From the NCBI GenBank assembly GCA_019114205.1, contig DXFY01000012.1:1-37864 (forward strand): DNA of 37,864 nt. Direction: 5' to 3'. Both the position numbers and the translations under genes were made by a program. Origin of the DNA: Candidatus Tidjanibacter gallistercoris (lineage in GTDB: Bacteria; Bacteroidota; Bacteroidia; Bacteroidales; Rikenellaceae). Shown in pieces: positions 34,135 through 37,864 of this stretch. The notes under the pieces are model-generated. The model ran no database searches and had not been told where the DNA came from. It worked only from the letters and a program-made list of their open reading frames with translations. Numbering within the stretch: position 1 is the stretch's first letter; every line of letters begins with the position of its first letter.

Positions 34135-35745
34135 ATGAAAAAAATCATCTTCTTGCTGCTGGCTGTACTGCCTCTTTCGGCCGCCGCGCAGCCGGCGAAA
34201 CGCGACAACAGCCATAATCCGGATTTTCAGAAACTTAAATTCGAACAATTCTTCGACTACCTGAACTCCCGGTATGTCGATACGCTCAACAGCGGCAAAC
34301 TCGTGGAAGACGCCATCGTCGGCATCCTGTCGGAGCTCGACCCGCATTCGTCCTACTCTTCGGCCGAAGAGATGAAGGCCATCAACGAATCGTTCGACGG
34401 CAGCTTCAGCGGTATCGGCGTCGAGTTCGACGTCATCAACGATACCATCATCGTCGTGAACACCGTACCGGGCGGGCCCTCGGAAAGCGTGGGGCTCCTG
34501 CCCAACGACCGCATCGTTTCGGTAAACGGAAAGTCCGCGACGGGCGTCGGACGCGCCGACGTACCGGGACTGCTGCGGGGGCCCAAAGGAAGCAGGGTAA
34601 CGCTCGGCGTGGCAAGACGGGGCGAAAAGGAGCACCTGCTCTTCAACGTAACGCGCGACGACATCCCCATCCATACGATAGATGCCGCATATGTGGCCGC
34701 TCCCGGCATCGGCTACATCAAGGTCAACCGGTTCGCCGGGACGACGATGAAAGAGTTCAACGAGGCATTCGACCGCCTGGGACCCGTCTCCGCGCTGATT
34801 CTCGACCTGCGCGGCAACGGCGGCGGACTGCTGGACCAGGCCATCGAAATGAGCGAATTCTTTCTGCCCGCCGGCTCGCTCATCGTATCCACCGAAGGAC
34901 GCAACGTGCGGAACGTCAGCTACCGGTCGCGGAAACCGGGACGATTCACCGACGGCCGGCTCGCCGTACTTATCGATTCGTCGTCCGCTTCGGGCAGCGA
35001 AATCGTGGCCGGCGCCGTACAGGATTGGGACCGGGGCGTCGTCATCGGCCAGCAGAGCTTCGGCAAGGGGCTCGTACAGCAGCAGATACCGCTGATAGAC
35101 GGTTCGGCGGTACGCATCACGGTCGCACGCTACCACACTCCTTCCGGGAGGGTGATACAGCGTCCGTTCGAAAACGGAGACATCGAAGGCTATTACATGG
35201 ACCATCTGAAACGTACGCTGGACGGTCGTTATGCCGATTCGCTGAACACGGACGCACCGACGTACAGCACCCTGCGCCGCGGACGGACCGTACTCGGAGG
35301 CGGAGGCATACGACCCGACCTGACCATTCCGCTCGATACGACGAAGAACTATTCCTACTGGAACCGGCTCGTGCGGGGCGGCATCATCAATGAATACATC
35401 AACACGTACCTCGAACGGGAACGTGCGGCGCTTGCGGCCCGGTATCCTTCGTTCGACGCTTTCGAGGCCGGTTTCTCAGTGACCCCCGACATGACAGAGG
35501 CGCTGACGGCACTCGGCCACAGGCGCGGCATCGAGGCCACTCCCGACGAAACGGCGGAAACGCTGCCCGACATCGAACTACACCTGAAGGCACTTATCGC
35601 CCGAAAGCTGTGGGACAGCAACGAATATTTCCGAATTACGAACAGCGCCGGCGACCGGGAGTTCGACAAAGCGCTCGAATTACTGCAAAACCCGGCAGCA
35701 TATGCCCGGCTGCTGGGCGACGACGGAGCCGCCGCAACGCACTGA
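34135..35745 (+). CDS. S41-family C-terminal processing peptidase
   Basis: 536 residues. Signal peptide MKKIIFLLLAVLPLSAAAQ. A helical lead-in (FFDYLNSRYVDTLNSGKLVEDAI...LDPHSSY) as in CtpA/Prc. PDZ domain (about 88-175, FSGIGVEFDV...GLLPNDRIVSVNGKS). Protease core with Ser286 (DSSSASGSEIVAGA) and Lys311/Gln315 (SFGKGLVQ), spaced 25 and 4 as in Prc and CtpB. The last about 130 residues are an extra helical region. It cleaves periplasmic proteins from the C-terminus. Single-gene unit with no visible promoter element; long leader possible. Confidence 0.93.
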   Translation: MKKIIFLLLAVLPLSAAAQPAKRDNSHNPDFQKLKFEQFFDYLNSRYVDTLNSGKLVEDAIVGILSELDPHSSYSSAEEMKAINESFDGSFSGIGVEFDVINDTIIVVNTVPGGPSESVGLLPNDRIVSVNGKSATGVGRADVPGLLRGPKGSRVTLGVARRGEKEHLLFNVTRDDIPIHTIDAAYVAAPGIGYIKVNRFAGTTMKEFNEAFDRLGPVSALILDLRGNGGGLLDQAIEMSEFFLPAGSLIVSTEGRNVRNVSYRSRKPGRFTDGRLAVLIDSSSASGSEIVAGAVQDWDRGVVIGQQSFGKGLVQQQIPLIDGSAVRITVARYHTPSGRVIQRPFENGDIEGYYMDHLKRTLDGRYADSLNTDAPTYSTLRRGRTVLGGGGIRPDLTIPLDTTKNYSYWNRLVRGGIINEYINTYLERERAALAARYPSFDAFEAGFSVTPDMTEALTALGHRRGIEATPDETAETLPDIELHLKALIARKLWDSNEYFRITNSAGDREFDKALELLQNPAAYARLLGDDGAAATH

Positions 35746-36063
35746 CCGCACCGGACGTACAGTCGGATACGCGCCGGGCAAATACTCCGGGGAATTGCAT
35801 CGAGGTACTGACCGGCCCCCACTCCGTCGTTGCGTTCGTGCATTTTACCTTGCGCTGTCCGAAGGTATCTTTTGTGCGCCGCACCGCATTCCGGCACGCG
35901 CACAGCAGAAACGGACGGCAACGGTTCTGCGGGTATCGCCCTCCCCGGCGGATGCCGCAGTCCGCAAGGCCCGGCCCCTGCACACCAATAAAACGGCTGC
36001 CGGTCGATGCCGGTTCGGGGGATTTTCATACCTTTGCGAAGAACACGAAAACGAAAAGATAAA
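35746..36063. other. 318-bp gap before the DedA-type gene
   Basis: No gene recognised. A GTGCGC/GCGCAC stem (35874-35879 with 35898-35903) and the -7 promoter element at 36029-36036. Nothing else evident. Confidence 0.5.
36029..36036 (+). promoter_or_regulatory. -7 element for the DedA-type gene and aroE
   Basis: TACCTTTG, full match, 28 bp before ATG 36064 and after the in-frame ATG at 36007, so it supports 36064 as the start. Confidence 0.6.
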
Positions 36064-36687
36064 ATGGAAGACGGAACGGCCGGCATTCCTGCCGGAAAAC
36101 CGAATATCATACGACGCGCATACGACTGGGTACTCGGCTGGGCCGACAGCCCGTGGGGGCCGACAGCCCTGTTCGTGCTCGCTCTGGCGGAAGCAAGCTT
36201 TTTCCCGATACCGCCCGACGTGCTGCTCATCGCACTGTGTCTCGGATGTCCCCGCAAATCGTTCCGCTATTCGGCTATTTGCCTCGCCGGTACCCTCGCG
36301 GGAGCCGTCATCGCCTATGCGCTCGGTCTGTGGGCCTGGAACGCCATAGACCACTGGTTCATACCGGGCATTTTCAGCCAGGAGGCATTCGATTCGGTAG
36401 CCGCCATTTATGAAGAATGGAACTTCTGGGCCGTATTCGCCGCAGGATTCACCCCCATACCGTATAAAATATTCACGCTGGCAGCCGGCGTATTCCACAT
36501 CAATTTCGGCATGTTCATGCTGGCCTCGGTCATCGGACGCGGCCTGCGGTTCTTCCTCGTCGGATGGCTCATCTGGAAATTCGGCAAACCCATCAAGACC
36601 TTCATCGACAAGTATTTCAACCTTATCGTCATGGCCTTCACGGTGCTATTGATAGGGGGATTCCTGCTTATCAAATACGCGCTTTGA
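36064..36687 (+). CDS. DedA/YqaA-type VTT-domain membrane protein
   Basis: 207 residues. A VTT-fold inner-membrane protein with re-entrant loops: ALAEASFFPIPPDVLLI near the start and AAGFTPIPYKIFTLAAG in the middle are the E/PIP and F-TPIPY-K-FT motifs of YqaA-type DedA proteins. Relatives flip polyprenyl phosphates or phospholipids, or affect envelope charge and drug resistance. Helices at about 38-62, 72-95, 110-135, 150-170 and 182-204. aroE follows by 11 bp on the same strand, so they form an operon. Confidence 0.88.
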   Translation: MEDGTAGIPAGKPNIIRRAYDWVLGWADSPWGPTALFVLALAEASFFPIPPDVLLIALCLGCPRKSFRYSAICLAGTLAGAVIAYALGLWAWNAIDHWFIPGIFSQEAFDSVAAIYEEWNFWAVFAAGFTPIPYKIFTLAAGVFHINFGMFMLASVIGRGLRFFLVGWLIWKFGKPIKTFIDKYFNLIVMAFTVLLIGGFLLIKYAL

Positions 36688-36698
36688 CGCCGGCGGTC

Positions 36699-37457
36699 AT
36701 GCGTTCGTTCGGACTTATAGGTTACCCGCTCGGCCACTCCTTTTCGGCGGCATGGTTCGCCGACCTGTTCCGCCGAGAAGGCATCGCCGATGCGACATAC
36801 CGCAACTACCCGCTCGCATCGCTCGACGAGTTGCCCGCTCTTATGGCCGAACCCGCCCTGCTGGGGTTCAACGTTACGGCACCCTACAAAACGGCAGTCA
36901 TGGATTACCTCGACGAGCTGGACCCGACGGCGGCACGCATCGGGGCAGTGAACTGCGTCGTGCGGCATGCCGGTATATGGAAAGGCTACAATGTGGACTG
37001 GGCGGGATTCGCGGAATCGCTCGTCCCCCTGCTGGACGGACGCCGCCCGCAGGCGGCGATACTCGGCACGGGCGGTGCGGCGGCGGCGGCAGGCTACGGG
37101 CTCGACACGCTCGGCATCGACCACATTTTCGTATCCCGAAGCAAACGCAGCGAAAACACCGTCACCTACGGAGAGCTGGACGCAGCGACGATGGAACGGT
37201 ACCGGCTCCTGATAAACGCCACCCCGCTGGGTACCTATCCCGACACGGAACAGTGCCCGCCCCTGCCCTACGGACTGCTTACCCCGGAACACATGCTTTT
37301 CGACATGGTATACAATCCGCCGCTCTCCGCATTTCTGCGCCACGGCAGGGAAGCCGGAGCTCGGACGATGAACGGCCGACGCATGCTCGAAATACAGGCC
37401 CTGCGGTCGTGGGAACTCTTCCTCACGGCCCGACCCGCATCCGGAGACATCCGCTGA
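36699..37457 (+). CDS. aroE: Shikimate dehydrogenase
   Basis: 252 residues. It reduces 3-dehydroshikimate with NADPH in the chorismate pathway. FGLIGYPLGHSFSA (substrate-binding serines), FNVTAPYK with catalytic Lys, GAVNCVV, GYNVDWAGF and the NADP loop ILGTGGAAAAAGYGL. The short length (about 250) fits Bacteroidota AroE. ATG 36699 lies 11 bp after the DedA-type stop; the frame is open further up, but that is inside the neighbour. Ends before a 13-bp hairpin. Confidence 0.94.
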   Translation: MRSFGLIGYPLGHSFSAAWFADLFRREGIADATYRNYPLASLDELPALMAEPALLGFNVTAPYKTAVMDYLDELDPTAARIGAVNCVVRHAGIWKGYNVDWAGFAESLVPLLDGRRPQAAILGTGGAAAAAGYGLDTLGIDHIFVSRSKRSENTVTYGELDAATMERYRLLINATPLGTYPDTEQCPPLPYGLLTPEHMLFDMVYNPPLSAFLRHGREAGARTMNGRRMLEIQALRSWELFLTARPASGDIR

Positions 37458-37520
37458 CCCGTCCGCCGACGGATAACGACGACCGGAACGCCCCTTCCGC
37501 ATCCGTCCCGACGAAAATCG

Positions 37521-37549
37521 CAGGGCGCCCGCATCGTGCGGGCGCCCTG
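37521..37549. terminator. Hairpin between convergent aroE and DUF2007 genes
   Basis: CAGGGCGCCCGCA (37521-37533) pairs perfectly with TGCGGGCGCCCTG (37537-37549), 13 bp, 3-base loop. No T-run on either strand. Likely bidirectional terminator. Confidence 0.65.
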
Positions 37550-37572
37550 AATACCGTGTACGGCACGGAAGT

Positions 37573-37821
37573 CTACTGCACCTTCCAGGCGTTCTTGAAA
37601 CTGTCCTTGTCGAATTTGGCCTTCATAATCTCACGCGCCCTGGGCAGGTCGGAAGTATTGACTATGATGCGTATGTCCCGTTCCAGCATCGGAAGGATAT
37701 CGGCAGCGATATCGTTCACTATCTGATTTTCGACTCCCATCGAATCGAGCATCGCCTTGACCACCTGGGCCTGTTCCATCGAGGAAAACCTCGCTACGGT
37801 CGCAAATTCCCTGTCTTTCAT
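37573..37821 (-). CDS. DUF2007 small protein
   Basis: 82 residues. A PII-like fold predicted from VARFSSMEQAQVVKAMLDSMGVENQIVND...DIRIIVNTSDLPRAREIM, the pattern of the DUF2007 putative signal-transducing proteins. Function is not known. Cytoplasmic. Only 43 bp precede it in the window, so its promoter may lie outside. Confidence 0.85.
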   Translation of the reverse strand: MKDREFATVARFSSMEQAQVVKAMLDSMGVENQIVNDIAADILPMLERDIRIIVNTSDLPRAREIMKAKFDKDSFKNAWKVQ

Positions 37822-37864
37822 ATCTTCCCGGTTTTATTCGGTTTTACCGTTTATAAATATACGC

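Overview
The window reads as one piece of a Bacteroidota chromosome, most likely from a gut anaerobe of the Alistipes/Rikenellaceae type. This is inference, from four observations. Intergenic regions repeatedly carry the Bacteroidota -7 promoter element TAnnTTTG, usually without a visible Shine-Dalgarno sequence. Gene types typical of the phylum are present: DUF4294, DUF4919, a TonB-dependent receptor with a carboxypeptidase-like N-terminal domain, clostripain-family lipoprotein, pyrophosphate-type phosphofructokinase, a sirtuin lacking zinc cysteines, and MsrB-MsrA order. Coding DNA is GC-rich. The oxygen-handling set (flavodiiron protein, rubrerythrin, Ohr, MsrBA) suits an anaerobe. I saw no tRNA, rRNA, CRISPR array, insertion sequence or phage genes, and no broken genes.

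Layout. 1-2.6 kb: an edge-truncated membrane gene, a sigma-54 response regulator ending in a strong terminator, and divergent msrBA. 2.7-10 kb: an MFS exporter facing a leftward run of DUF4919, C11 peptidase lipoprotein, dapA and ligA. 10-17.2 kb: two small rightward genes (an acidic protein and a YjdI-like Fe-S protein), the leftward FprA / FlK-like thioesterase / PPi-PFK operon, rightward DUF4294, then a leftward envelope operon (YtxH, holin-family membrane protein, small basic protein), Ohr and carbamate kinase. 17.3-23.5 kb: a membrane protein with sirtuin, fabG, a TapB/DUF3108-like secreted protein, an amidohydrolase and glyA. 23.7-28.6 kb: a TonB-dependent receptor with a purple-acid-phosphatase-like lipoprotein in one operon, an acetyltransferase and a small membrane protein. 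28.7-37.9 kb: lrgAB, rubrerythrin, ettA-hisS, an S41 protease, a DedA-type membrane protein with aroE, and DUF2007.

Most of the window is ordinary core genome arranged in short operons. Convergent pairs are separated by hairpin terminators, several of them long perfect stems with no U-tract. The points most worth checking are: the 11-bp-period direct repeat that looks like a Pho-box in front of the receptor/phosphatase operon; interlocked divergent -7 elements between fprA and the DUF4294 gene; a 60-residue acidic tail on LigA ending in a possible sliding-clamp motif; and a sigma-54-like site beside the sigma-54 activator. I found no clear multi-gene defence or mobile system.
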